Source of the DNA: JBBRBB01 sp038206235 | Lineage (GTDB): Bacteria > Bacteroidota > Bacteroidia > Chitinophagales > Chitinophagaceae | Length of the DNA stretch: 13,015 nt | Direction of reading: 5' to 3' | Assembly (NCBI GenBank): GCA_038206235.1 | Contig: JBBRBB010000051.1 | Span: 1-13,015 of the forward strand | Shown here: one piece after another, positions 7,545 to 12,789 of the stretch | How positions within the stretch are numbered: the first letter of the stretch is position 1 | How the letters are laid out: every line of letters begins with the position of its first letter | Made by a program: the position numbers and the translations under genes | The notes under the pieces: model-generated | What the model saw: only the letters and a program-made list of their open reading frames with translations | The model's database searches: none | What the model was told of the DNA's origin: nothing

Positions 7545-8072
7545 ATGGAAAATCAAAGGAACAACAACAGTAAGATGCTAACAGGAATGTTTAGCGACCG
7601 GGAAGGTGTAGAAAATGCTTATAGCACCCTGGAAGAACGTGGCTACACAAAAGACGATATTAATTTAGTGATGTCTGACGAAACGCGAAAAAAACATTTT
7701 GCTAAAGGAGAAAGTGAAATAGGGAGCAAGGCTATGGAAGGTGCAGGAACAGGCTCGGCAATAGGTGGAACTGTTGGGGCGATAGCAGGTGTTATTGCAG
7801 CAATAGGAACTACGCTTGTTATACCGGGATTGGGATTAGTGATTGCTGGTCCTATAGCTGCCGGGTTAGCAGGTGCAGGAGCAGGCGGTATTACAGGAGG
7901 ATTAATTGGTGCATTAGTAGGCTCAGGAATACCGGAAGAGCGTGCCCGCCTGTACGAAGCAGGTGTGAAGGATGGAAAAATTGTGATGGGAGTGCATCCC
8001 CGTAATGATGAAGACGCAAAATATTTTCAATCTGATTGGAACGCAAAAAGGGCTGAACAAGTTCAGTGGTAA
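7545..8072 (+). CDS. General stress protein, YflT/GsP17M-like with glycine zipper
   Basis: A 175-aa protein. Residues about 10-60 (MLTGMFSDREGVENAYSTLE, then ERGYTKDDINLVMSDE) match the start of the YflT general-stress domain (heat-induced stress protein family), and the end (LYEAGVKDGKIVMGV, 136-150) fits the same domain's last strand. Between them lies a glycine- and alanine-rich segment (about 66-129, GAGTGSAIGGTVGAIAG, GLAGAGAGGITGGLIGALVG) with GxxxG spacing, which could insert into or pack against membrane. The insertion of a glycine zipper into a YflT-like domain is common in Bacteroidota and Proteobacteria. It is probably stress-induced (inference). The ATG at 7545 gives the best N-terminus, though M11 or M15 are possible. 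It is a single-gene unit closed by a strong terminator. Confidence 0.82.
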   Translation: MENQRNNNSKMLTGMFSDREGVENAYSTLEERGYTKDDINLVMSDETRKKHFAKGESEIGSKAMEGAGTGSAIGGTVGAIAGVIAAIGTTLVIPGLGLVIAGPIAAGLAGAGAGGITGGLIGALVGSGIPEERARLYEAGVKDGKIVMGVHPRNDEDAKYFQSDWNAKRAEQVQW

Positions 8073-8090
8073 ATCTTTTAGGCTATTTGT

Positions 8091-8121
8091 AAAGCGGGTG
8101 ATTAATTTACCCGCTTTTTTT
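8091..8121 (+). terminator. Rho-independent terminator of the stress-protein gene
   Basis: The 9-bp stem AAAGCGGGT (8091-8099) / ACCCGCTTT (8109-8117) has a 9-nt loop and a run of seven T (8115-8121). It lies 18 bp after the stop at 8072. The remainder of the gap to 8337 is AT-rich, with nothing else recognised. Confidence 0.92.
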
Positions 8122-8337
8122 ATTTATCCTAACTAAATTCAGCAAATATATACTTACGAATTCTCTTTAACTTAAGCCGGAAGATATTTCCAACCAATGC
8201 AACTGTTATAGCACAAAAGTTGAACTGTTATTTTAGAACAGCATGAAATTAAAGCTCAACACCAAAAAACAGGCGCTGTATGGATTATTTTACCAAACTT
8301 GAATAATGAATAAAAACCCAACTTTATTAAAGAGGCT

Positions 8338-8604
8338 ATGAAAATATCTCAATACGTTTTTAAAAAAAGTTCTGTACACTGGTTATGTTACCATCCTTTG
8401 GGGAAAAACTGGTATATTATGAGACAAAGGGAACCAAAAATAATTATTGAATTCGACGTTGATTTAAAAACAGGAAGAGTAGTTGGAATGGGGGAAGTTA
8501 TTATTGGTAAAATTGAAAACCCCAAACAATACCGGAAAGAATTAGGGAAAGCAATTGCATTTGCAAATGCTTACCTTAAGAAACAACAATCTGCTGGTAT
8601 ATGA
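8338..8604 (+). CDS. Small protein of unknown function (88 aa)
   Basis: I do not recognise this family. It is a soluble 88-aa protein with no signal peptide or membrane segment. It has an aromatic-rich start (VHWLCYHPLGKNWYIMRQ, 13-30), then beta-like strands (KIIIEFDVDLKTGRVVGMGE, 34-53) and a probable terminal helix (NPKQYRKELGKAIAFANAYL, 61-80). The composition and codon pattern look like a genuine coding region. It stands alone between the stress-gene terminator and the REP-rich region. It would be antisense to any transcript running leftward from the kinase-fragment promoter at 8862-8888. Confidence 0.6.
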   Translation: MKISQYVFKKSSVHWLCYHPLGKNWYIMRQREPKIIIEFDVDLKTGRVVGMGEVIIGKIENPKQYRKELGKAIAFANAYLKKQQSAGI

Positions 8605-8691
8605 AAATGCTGATTGCTTTTAGAAAACTGAGAAAGATGCTACACCGGTTATAGAAAATTAGTTTGAATGGCGCTAAACAAAAACTTCTTT

Positions 8692-8733
8692 TGCCGCAGA
8701 GTGTCCTTGGTGGCCTTTACACAAGGCGGCACT
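8692..8733 (+). repeat. Decayed REP-like hairpin (module A-like)
   Basis: AGTG (8700-8703) / CACT (8730-8733) and CCTTG (8705-8709) / CAAGG (8722-8726) form a nested stem. The string GCCGCAGAGTGTCC...ACACAAGG can be aligned loosely to the left half of module A (CCGCAATGTCC...GCACAAAGG). It belongs to the gene-free stretch 8605-9231, which otherwise holds the kinase-fragment duplication, two REP elements and AT-rich sequence. Confidence 0.35.
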
Positions 8734-8773
8734 ACGATTAATCGGTAAAGCATTTTTCTTAACCTGATATCCA

Positions 8774-8851
8774 AATATCCCAAACCCATACTCCTGCATT
8801 TATCGCATGAAGTATTATTTCGTAAATGTCGTTGGTAAGTGGTGACAGCAT
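8774..8851 (-). pseudogene. Duplicated first 26 codons of the PAS histidine kinase
   Basis: On the minus strand the ATG at 8849-8851 and the next 25 codons are base-identical to the start of the kinase gene at 10791-10868. The frame then runs into unrelated sequence (W-I-S-G) and stops. It is too short to fold as a PAS domain, so it is a truncated copy rather than a gene. The upstream sequence, including the candidate promoter, is copied too. Confidence 0.9.
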
Positions 8852-8967
8852 AAATTAATTATAAAGATAATCTTTCGTTTCTGTTCAAGTTGGGGGGGAG
8901 AAATTGCGACGAAGGAATATTCCGGGTTGCACGCAGCCCGCTATGGCTTAGAGGTGAGAACCCGGTG
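8774..8967 (+). repeat. Segmental duplication, copy 1 (194 bp)
   Basis: By eye this is about 95% identical to 10791-10983, in the same orientation, with one 1-bp indel (extra T at 8860) and about eight substitutions, all outside the 73-78 bp coding part. It includes the kinase start, its upstream region and one A/B REP element. Similarity ends abruptly at 8774 and fades after about 8967. Confidence 0.93.
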
Positions 8968-8980
8968 AGACGGAAAGGAG
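8900..8980 (+). repeat. REP-like element, A-end plus module B
   Basis: A right-arm remnant of module A (AATTGCGACGAAGGA, about 8902-8916) is followed by module B, with arms CCGGGTT (8922-8928) / AACCCGG (8959-8965) and an inner CAC/GTG pairing. The tail GAGACGGAAAGG matches the tail of the element at 11095-11190. It lies inside copy 1 of the duplication, and its B stem is intact here, unlike in copy 2. Confidence 0.8.
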
Positions 8981-9090
8981 AATTTAAAAAATGGAAAATT
9001 ATTATTCCAAATATACGTTCAATAGAAATGAAAAAAAATGAAAAACAGTAAGCAGGATAATATTATGAGAAGTTATAAAATTTATTGTTA

Positions 9091-9170
9091 TTGAAACTTT
9101 TGCACAGAAACACCGCAAGGCCGCTGTATTGCACAAAGGCACAGAAAAGCAGACGTTGCGGGAAAGGCGG
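9091..9170 (+). repeat. REP-like element, divergent module A, upstream of the cold-shock gene
   Basis: The first 46 bp (9091-9136) match 9579-9624 with three differences. The whole element aligns to module A: ACCGCAAGGCC (left arm), TTGCACAAAGG (loop) and GACGTTGCGGGAAAGG (right arm, compare GACATTGCGGCGAAGG). The arms have lost perfect pairing, so it is an old copy. Confidence 0.65.
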
Positions 9171-9182
9171 AATATATTAATA

Positions 9183-9213
9183 TTGTATACATGGTTTAAT
9201 AATAATATCTTTA
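9183..9213 (+). promoter_or_regulatory. Possible promoter of the cold-shock gene
   Basis: TTG (9183-9185) is separated by 20 bp from TATCTTTA (9206-9213), close to the Bacteroidota -33/-7 pattern. The leader to the ATG at 9232 would be only about 10-15 nt, much shorter than the long regulatory leader of E. coli cspA. Confidence 0.4.
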
Positions 9214-9231
9214 ATTATAAATAAAATTATC

Positions 9232-9429
9232 ATGAAGGAAAAGGGCACAGTTAAATTTTTTAATGTATCAAAAGGTTTTGGCTTTATTACAAGTAGTAAC
9301 GGGAAAGACTACTTTATACATTCATCAGGGCTAAGCGGCGTTACACTAATCGAAGGCACCAAAGTTGAATTTGAAGCCAGACAGGGACAGAAAGGTTTAG
9401 AGGCTTTTAATGTTACTATACTTAGTTAA
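9232..9429 (+). CDS. Cold-shock domain protein (CspA family)
   Basis: A 65-aa single-domain OB-fold protein that binds single-stranded RNA and DNA and acts as an RNA chaperone. Both nucleic-acid-binding motifs are present: RNP1 as KGFGFI (residues 14-19) and RNP2 as DYFIHSS (26-32). The start KGTVKFFN, followed by VSKGFGFI, is diagnostic. The length is normal for the family. It stands alone on the plus strand between two REP-like elements that share 46 bp (9091-9136 and 9579-9624). No terminator hairpin was recognised after the stop at 9429. The particular paralogue (cold-induced or constitutive) cannot be decided. Confidence 0.95.
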   Translation: MKEKGTVKFFNVSKGFGFITSSNGKDYFIHSSGLSGVTLIEGTKVEFEARQGQKGLEAFNVTILS

Positions 9430-9489
9430 ATATAGTTGATTGATACAAACCAGATGGGTTTAGCAAAATAATGCATATTTTATTTGTCA

Positions 9490-9573
9490 GGTGCTTTACA
9501 TGCAACCAATTTGGTGCAGGAAAAAGTGATAAAGTAAACACCTTCTTTCTCAACTCATTGCTTTGCGAATGCC
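9490..9573 (-). pseudogene. Decayed N-terminal fragment of a RAYT transposase
   Basis: About 70 bp aligns to the start of the intact RAYT at 12700-12765: both share GCAAAGCAAT, the AGTAAACACC block and the TGCAGG...AAAAG stretch on the plus strand. The minus strand can be read as EGVYFITFSCTK, against DGVYFITFTCTD in the intact gene, but with a frameshift just before (one extra base near 9555), an in-frame stop and no ATG. Similarity fades after about 25 codons. A REP-like element lies on its upstream side (9579-9624), as at the intact RAYT. The gene-free stretch 9430-9779 consists of this fragment and two REP-like pieces. Confidence 0.7.
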
Positions 9574-9578
9574 TATTG

Positions 9579-9624
9579 TTGAAACTTTTGCACAGAAACA
9601 GCGCAACGCCGCTGCATTGCACAA
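9579..9624 (+). repeat. REP-like element, left half of divergent module A
   Basis: 46 bp matching 9091-9136 with three differences; an inner stem CAGCG / CGCTG (about 9599-9614) is intact in this copy. The right arm seen in 9091-9170 is missing. It lies directly upstream of the RAYT fragment on the minus strand. Confidence 0.7.
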
Positions 9625-9723
9625 CAAAAGGATTTCCTGCCATATCAGTAATAATTATAAGCGATACAGTATTGTCTTTTGTGTGCACATGGAGCACATC
9701 ACATCATGAACGGGAATGTTTAA

Positions 9724-9752
9724 CGCATTGTCCCCATTAAAGGAGACGATGG
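9724..9752 (+). repeat. Collapsed REP-like element (module A without loop)
   Basis: CGCATTGTCCCC is followed directly by ATTAAAGGAGACGATGG. These match the left arm and right-arm side of the element at 12822-12874 (CGCAATGTCCC... ATTAAGGAGACATTGCGG) with the middle absent. It is adjacent to the 3' end of the kinase gene. Confidence 0.55.
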
Positions 9753-9779
9753 TGTACAGAAGTGTGTTTAAGAAAATAA

Positions 9780-10868
9780 TCAGAACTGAACAATAAAGGA
9801 AGTTCCTTTTCCCAATTCACTTTCAGCAGTAATACTTCCGCCAAGCGATTCAACCTGGCTTTTTGTAATGTAAAGGCCAATGCCCTTCGACTCCGGGTGT
9901 TTGTGAAACACATTATACAATCCAAAAAGGTTGTCCCTGTTTTTATTAAGATCAATGCCCAAACCATTATCCGTAATCTTCAAAAAACTCTTTTCTCCAT
10001 TTGTGTAGGTTCTGATATTGATTACCGGAGCACGCTCCGTATGCCTGTATTTTATACAATTGGATATCAGGTTAAGAAAAATGCTTTCTAAATAAGCATA
10101 TATGTAATTGATTTGAGGACAGCCTGAAAAATCTACATCAATAACCGCCCCTGATTTTTTAATATCAGGAGCTAACACACCGGTAGTTAAATCAAAAGCT
10201 TCTTGAAATTGTACCGTTACTTTGGAAAGATTAATGTCTGTTTGTATTCTTACCACTTCAGCCAAATGATTTATGGTTTGATTTAATGCATCAGAAATTC
10301 TTGCCAGGTACAGTAAACTTTCCTCGAGGCCGGAATTTTTGTTTTCAAGCGGTGTTATTAACGACATCACGGACTGCATATTGGTGGCATGTGACCTGAG
10401 GTTATGCGTTACAATTTGAGCAAAGTTGTTAAGTCTTTTATTTTGGTCTGTTATTACATTTATTGAATGCCTCAATTCTGCCTGAAGAATTTTACTGTCA
10501 TTCCGGTCAATAATAGAGCCTGTCATTTTTATGGGTTCACCCTCTTTATTAAAAATTAGTTTACCCGTAGCTTCGAACCAGCGGTAGCTTCCATCTTTTA
10601 ATTTAAGCCTCACTTCTACAGGTGATGTAACGCCTATAATAATCGGGTTTTTATTGGCGTCAATAAAAAGATGCCTGTCTTCCGGATGAACAAGTTCATA
10701 CAAAAAGGCATTATAAGAAGGTTTTATTTCACCGGGTTCATAATCCAGCAACCGGTAATATTTATCACTCCACCATTCATCACCGGTTTTAATATCCCAA
10801 ACCCATACTCCTGCATTTATCGCATGAAGTATTATTTCGTAAATGTCGTTGGTAAGTGGTGACAGCAT
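9780..10868 (-). CDS. PAS-domain sensor histidine kinase, cytoplasmic, orphan
   Basis: A 362-aa protein without membrane segments. A PAS domain of the PAS_3 type spans about residues 12-122 (GVWVWDIKTGDEWWS, YELVHPEDR, LKDGSYRWFEATGKLI and the closing MTGSIIDRND). After a coiled linker comes the dimerisation/phosphoacceptor helix with H155 in FAQIVTHNLRSHATN. The ATPase domain has an N-box (NLISNCIKY, 266-274), G1 box (DNGLGI, 300-305), F-box (LFGLYNVF, 314-321) and G2 box (KGIGLYI, 328-334). It should autophosphorylate and pass phosphate to a response regulator, but none is encoded nearby. The input signal is unknown. Its start and upstream region have been copied to 8774-8967. The ATG at 10868 is supported by that conserved copy and by a promoter-like pair just upstream. 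Confidence 0.9.
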   Translation of the reverse strand: MLSPLTNDIYEIILHAINAGVWVWDIKTGDEWWSDKYYRLLDYEPGEIKPSYNAFLYELVHPEDRHLFIDANKNPIIIGVTSPVEVRLKLKDGSYRWFEATGKLIFNKEGEPIKMTGSIIDRNDSKILQAELRHSINVITDQNKRLNNFAQIVTHNLRSHATNMQSVMSLITPLENKNSGLEESLLYLARISDALNQTINHLAEVVRIQTDINLSKVTVQFQEAFDLTTGVLAPDIKKSGAVIDVDFSGCPQINYIYAYLESIFLNLISNCIKYRHTERAPVINIRTYTNGEKSFLKITDNGLGIDLNKNRDNLFGLYNVFHKHPESKGIGLYITKSQVESLGGSITAESELGKGTSFIVQF

Positions 10869-10877
10869 AAATTAATA

Positions 10878-10904
10878 TAAAGATAATCTTTTGTTCCTGT
10901 TCAA
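10878..10904 (-). promoter_or_regulatory. Possible promoter of the histidine kinase
   Basis: On the minus strand TTG (10902-10904), 16 bp, then TATCTTTA (10878-10885), ending 9 bp before the ATG. The same TATCTTTA box occurs before the cold-shock gene, and both elements are unchanged in the duplicated copy (8862-8888). Confidence 0.35.
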
Positions 10905-10916
10905 GTTTGGGAAAAG

Positions 10917-10983
10917 AAATTGCGACGAAGGAATATTCCGGGTTGCACGCAGCCCGCTATGGCTTAGAGGCGAGAACCCAGTG
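10917..10983 (+). repeat. REP-like element, A-end plus degraded module B
   Basis: Same order as at 8900-8980: AATTGCGACGAAGGA, then CCGGGTT (10938-10944) with the opposite arm decayed to AACCCA (10975-10980). It lies about 50 bp upstream of the kinase start. Confidence 0.75.
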
Positions 10984-10998
10984 GAAAATGGGAAGTAT

Positions 10999-11044
10999 GG
11001 ATTGCAAATCCAATGCTCATCGGTCGTGATTGCAAATCCCGACC
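10999..11044. repeat. Pair of palindromes around TTGCAAATCC
   Basis: First GGATTGCAAATCC (10999-11011), a 5-bp stem with a 3-nt loop. Then a longer hairpin with arms GGTCG (11022-11026) / CGACC (11040-11044) and inner GATT / AATC, carrying the same GATTGCAAATCC core. This palindrome type differs from modules A and B. With 10917-10983 and 11095-11190 it fills the gene-free stretch 10869-11258. Confidence 0.6.
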
Positions 11045-11094
11045 AGCAATGGGATATTATTGTTGAAGATACATTTTATTGATGAAAATTAATA

Positions 11095-11190
11095 CGCCGG
11101 GTTCCACGCTGCACACAAGTCTTTAAGGTGAGAACCCGTCGGGACGGAAAGCAAAGCGAGGCTTTGAGTAAAAGACATTGCGACAAGGAG
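11095..11190 (+). repeat. REP-like element, module B followed by module A right half
   Basis: Module B arms CGGGTT (11098-11103) / AACCCG (11133-11138), with inner CAC/GTG. Then comes a palindrome CAAAGCGAGGCTTTG (11152-11166) and the A right arm. Positions 11160-11182 are identical over 23 bp to 12001-12023. Here B precedes A, the reverse of the order at 8900-8980. Confidence 0.8.
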
Positions 11191-11258
11191 ATGATCTTAT
11201 TCGTGCATGATTAAAAATTCTGTTTAGCTTTATCATTACACAACACAATCTTATTTAC

Positions 11259-11876
11259 ATGAAAAGAAAACCTTCTGTTAATACTATATTTACTGATATT
11301 GGCGGTGTGCTGCTTACCAATGGATGGGATCGTGGCAGCCGCAGAAAAGCGATTGAACTTTTTAAACTGGATCCTGAGGAAACAGAAGAACGTCATCATC
11401 TTACTTTTGATACTTATGAAGTAGGTAAAATAACCCAGGATGAATATCTTGACAGGATAGTATTTTACAAAAAAAGATCTTTCAGCCGTAAGCAGTTCCG
11501 CCAATTCATGTACGATCAGTCAAAGCCTTTTCCTGAAATGCTGGCATTGTTATACCGGTTAAAAAAGAAATACGGATTTAAAGTAGCTGTAGTAAGTAAT
11601 GAAGGTCGTGAGTTAGCCGGGTATCGTATCAAACAATTTAAGCTAAATGACCTTGCAGACTTTTTTATTGTTTCAAGTTTTGTTCATTTCAGAAAACCAG
11701 ATGCTGATATATTTCGCATTGCATTGGATACAGCGCAGGTAAGTCCGGAGCAGGTAGTATATATTGAAGACAGGGCTATGTTTGTGCAGGTAGCCGAAAC
11801 ATTGGGTATACGAGGCTTGCGTCATATTGATTATAAAACGACGGGCAAGCAACTGGGGAAGTTTGGATTCAAATAA
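11259..11876 (+). CDS. HAD-superfamily hydrolase (subfamily IA-like)
   Basis: A 205-aa cytoplasmic phosphatase-like protein. Motif I is FTDIGGVLL with nucleophile D13; the usual second Asp is replaced by Gly (DIGG), as in many YihX-type members. Motif II is VVSNE (S113), motif III is RKPDADIF (K146), and motif IV is YIEDR (E170, D171). A helical cap lies between motifs I and II (about 22-95). YihX-like relatives release phosphate from sugar phosphates or flavin-type substrates; the substrate here cannot be inferred. The start ATG at 11259 puts motif I at the expected distance. It stands alone, with REP-like elements on both sides. Its stop (11874-11876) directly abuts a 10-bp inverted repeat (11877-11886 / 11909-11918). 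Confidence 0.9.
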   Translation: MKRKPSVNTIFTDIGGVLLTNGWDRGSRRKAIELFKLDPEETEERHHLTFDTYEVGKITQDEYLDRIVFYKKRSFSRKQFRQFMYDQSKPFPEMLALLYRLKKKYGFKVAVVSNEGRELAGYRIKQFKLNDLADFFIVSSFVHFRKPDADIFRIALDTAQVSPEQVVYIEDRAMFVQVAETLGIRGLRHIDYKTTGKQLGKFGFK

Positions 11877-11891
11877 CAAGCCTTTTTGTCC

Positions 11892-11940
11892 CGGCGGGTT
11901 CTTACCTCAAAAGGCTTGCGGGTGGCGTGAAACCCGGCGC
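11892..11940 (-). repeat. REP-like element, module B, inverted
   Basis: Read on the minus strand it gives GCGCCGGGTTTCACGCC, then GTAAGAACCCGCCGG, matching 11095-11143 closely. It lies 15 bp after the HAD stop. A 10-bp stem CAAGCCTTTT / AAAAGGCTTG (11877-11886, 11909-11918) overlaps it and might affect the 3' end of the HAD transcript. The stretch 11877-12175 holds this and the next two elements, and no gene. Confidence 0.8.
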
Positions 11941-11975
11941 TAATAGCAACAGGAAGATGTTTTCGTTTTTTGAAA

Positions 11976-12032
11976 CGCAATGTCTTTGCAAACACACAAA
12001 GGCTTTGAGTAAAAGACATTGCGGCAAAGGAG
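11976..12032 (+). repeat. REP element, module A, best-preserved stem
   Basis: Perfect 12-bp arms CGCAATGTCTTT (11976-11987) / AAAGACATTGCG (12012-12023) flank a 24-nt loop that itself contains CAAAGGCTTTG. The tail GCAAAGGAGA corresponds to the GCGAAGGA tail of other copies. Confidence 0.85.
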
Positions 12033-12116
12033 AGGGTTATTGTACTAATAGCTTTGCTGCTAATTCATTTCTAATCCGACGATGGCCTAAATCTGTCAGT
12101 ACAAAGTTGCCGTTAT

Positions 12117-12171
12117 CCTTCGCCGCAATGTCTCCTGCTCCATGCGTTTGTGCGTGTGCAGGGACATTGCG
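12117..12171 (-). repeat. REP element, module A, 3' boundary of the RAYT cassette
   Basis: Arms CGCAATGTCTC (12124-12134) / GGGACATTGCG (12161-12171) pair over 11 bp with one G-T wobble. The tail (CCTTCGC, 12117-12123) faces away from the RAYT. The element ends 4 bp before the RAYT stop codon. Confidence 0.88.
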
Positions 12172-12175
12172 ATTT

Positions 12176-12769
12176 TCATGGCAATTTCAATTTATTGGTT
12201 AAATCAATATCCTCCAATTCCATAAAGCTTGTAACCGGATATATACCTTGGTCACCCGTTATATAAAACTTAGCAGAGCTATGAATATATTGTTCCGGCA
12301 ATTCAGCTAATTTATTTCCTTTGCATGGATTCCAGTGCATGTAATCTAATTTTTGTTCAATGAATTTATCTGTCCGGCATTCCTTCCAGTCAAAAGAAGT
12401 TTCAAATACATGATGCAGCTTTCCTTCTTTTTTCTCTGTGTTGTTTACTGACTGTTGCAGTTGCTGCAAAATAAGAAATTGCTTTTGTAGTTTTAATCGT
12501 TCTACCAAATCATACGCCATGAAACGTTTACCGTTAGATACAATAGAATTAATAATTTTGCCTGTATCACTAAATGCAATGAGTGCGTGAACATGATGTG
12601 GCATGATGACATATCCAATTATATAATGTCCGTTAGCTTTAAGATTATCAAACCATTTGTAAACAACATCGTAGGCATTGCAAAGGCTGAATAGTGGCAG
12701 CCAGTCTGTGCAGGTAAAAGTTATGAAGTAAACACCATCTTTTTCAGATATTGCTTTGCGAACACTCAT
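12176..12769 (-). CDS. REP-associated tyrosine transposase (RAYT, Y1_Tnp/HUH)
   Basis: A 197-aa single-strand DNA nuclease/transposase of the IS200-like Y1 family. The HUH metal motif is HVH at residues 59-61 within IMPHHVHALIAF. The catalytic tyrosine is most likely Y143 in KLDYMHWNPCKGN. The C-terminus has the RAYT-typical SSAKFYITGDQGIYPV (164-179). The N-terminal strand VYFITFTCTDWLPLF (13-27) is also typical. The start at ATG 12769 is preferred: a longer frame to 12844 would add 25 residues translated from the upstream REP hairpin and AT-rich spacer, which do not match the family. All catalytic residues are present, so it could be active. Related N-terminal sequence survives as a fragment at 9490-9573. 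Confidence 0.92.
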   Translation of the reverse strand: MSVRKAISEKDGVYFITFTCTDWLPLFSLCNAYDVVYKWFDNLKANGHYIIGYVIMPHHVHALIAFSDTGKIINSIVSNGKRFMAYDLVERLKLQKQFLILQQLQQSVNNTEKKEGKLHHVFETSFDWKECRTDKFIEQKLDYMHWNPCKGNKLAELPEQYIHSSAKFYITGDQGIYPVTSFMELEDIDLTNKLKLP

Positions 12770-12789
12770 GGGTGAAAGGTATATAAATT

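Larger units (their letters stand above)
10791..10983 (+). repeat. Segmental duplication, copy 2 (presumed source)
   Basis: Matches 8774-8967 at about 95% in direct orientation. This copy is presumed to be the source because it is continuous with the intact kinase gene. The boundary at 10791 falls between kinase codons 26 and 27. Confidence 0.92.

Noticed and set aside
8991..9092. Two mini-ORFs of 16 and 18 codons, the first after a GGAAAGGAG purine stretch
   Set aside because: The purine stretch is the tail of the REP element, and the AT-rich ORFs show no conserved feature.
9422..9967. ORFs of 76-91 aa on both strands after the cold-shock gene
   Set aside because: They translate the REP-like repeats, the RAYT fragment and the reverse of the kinase gene; none has a consistent start or family match.
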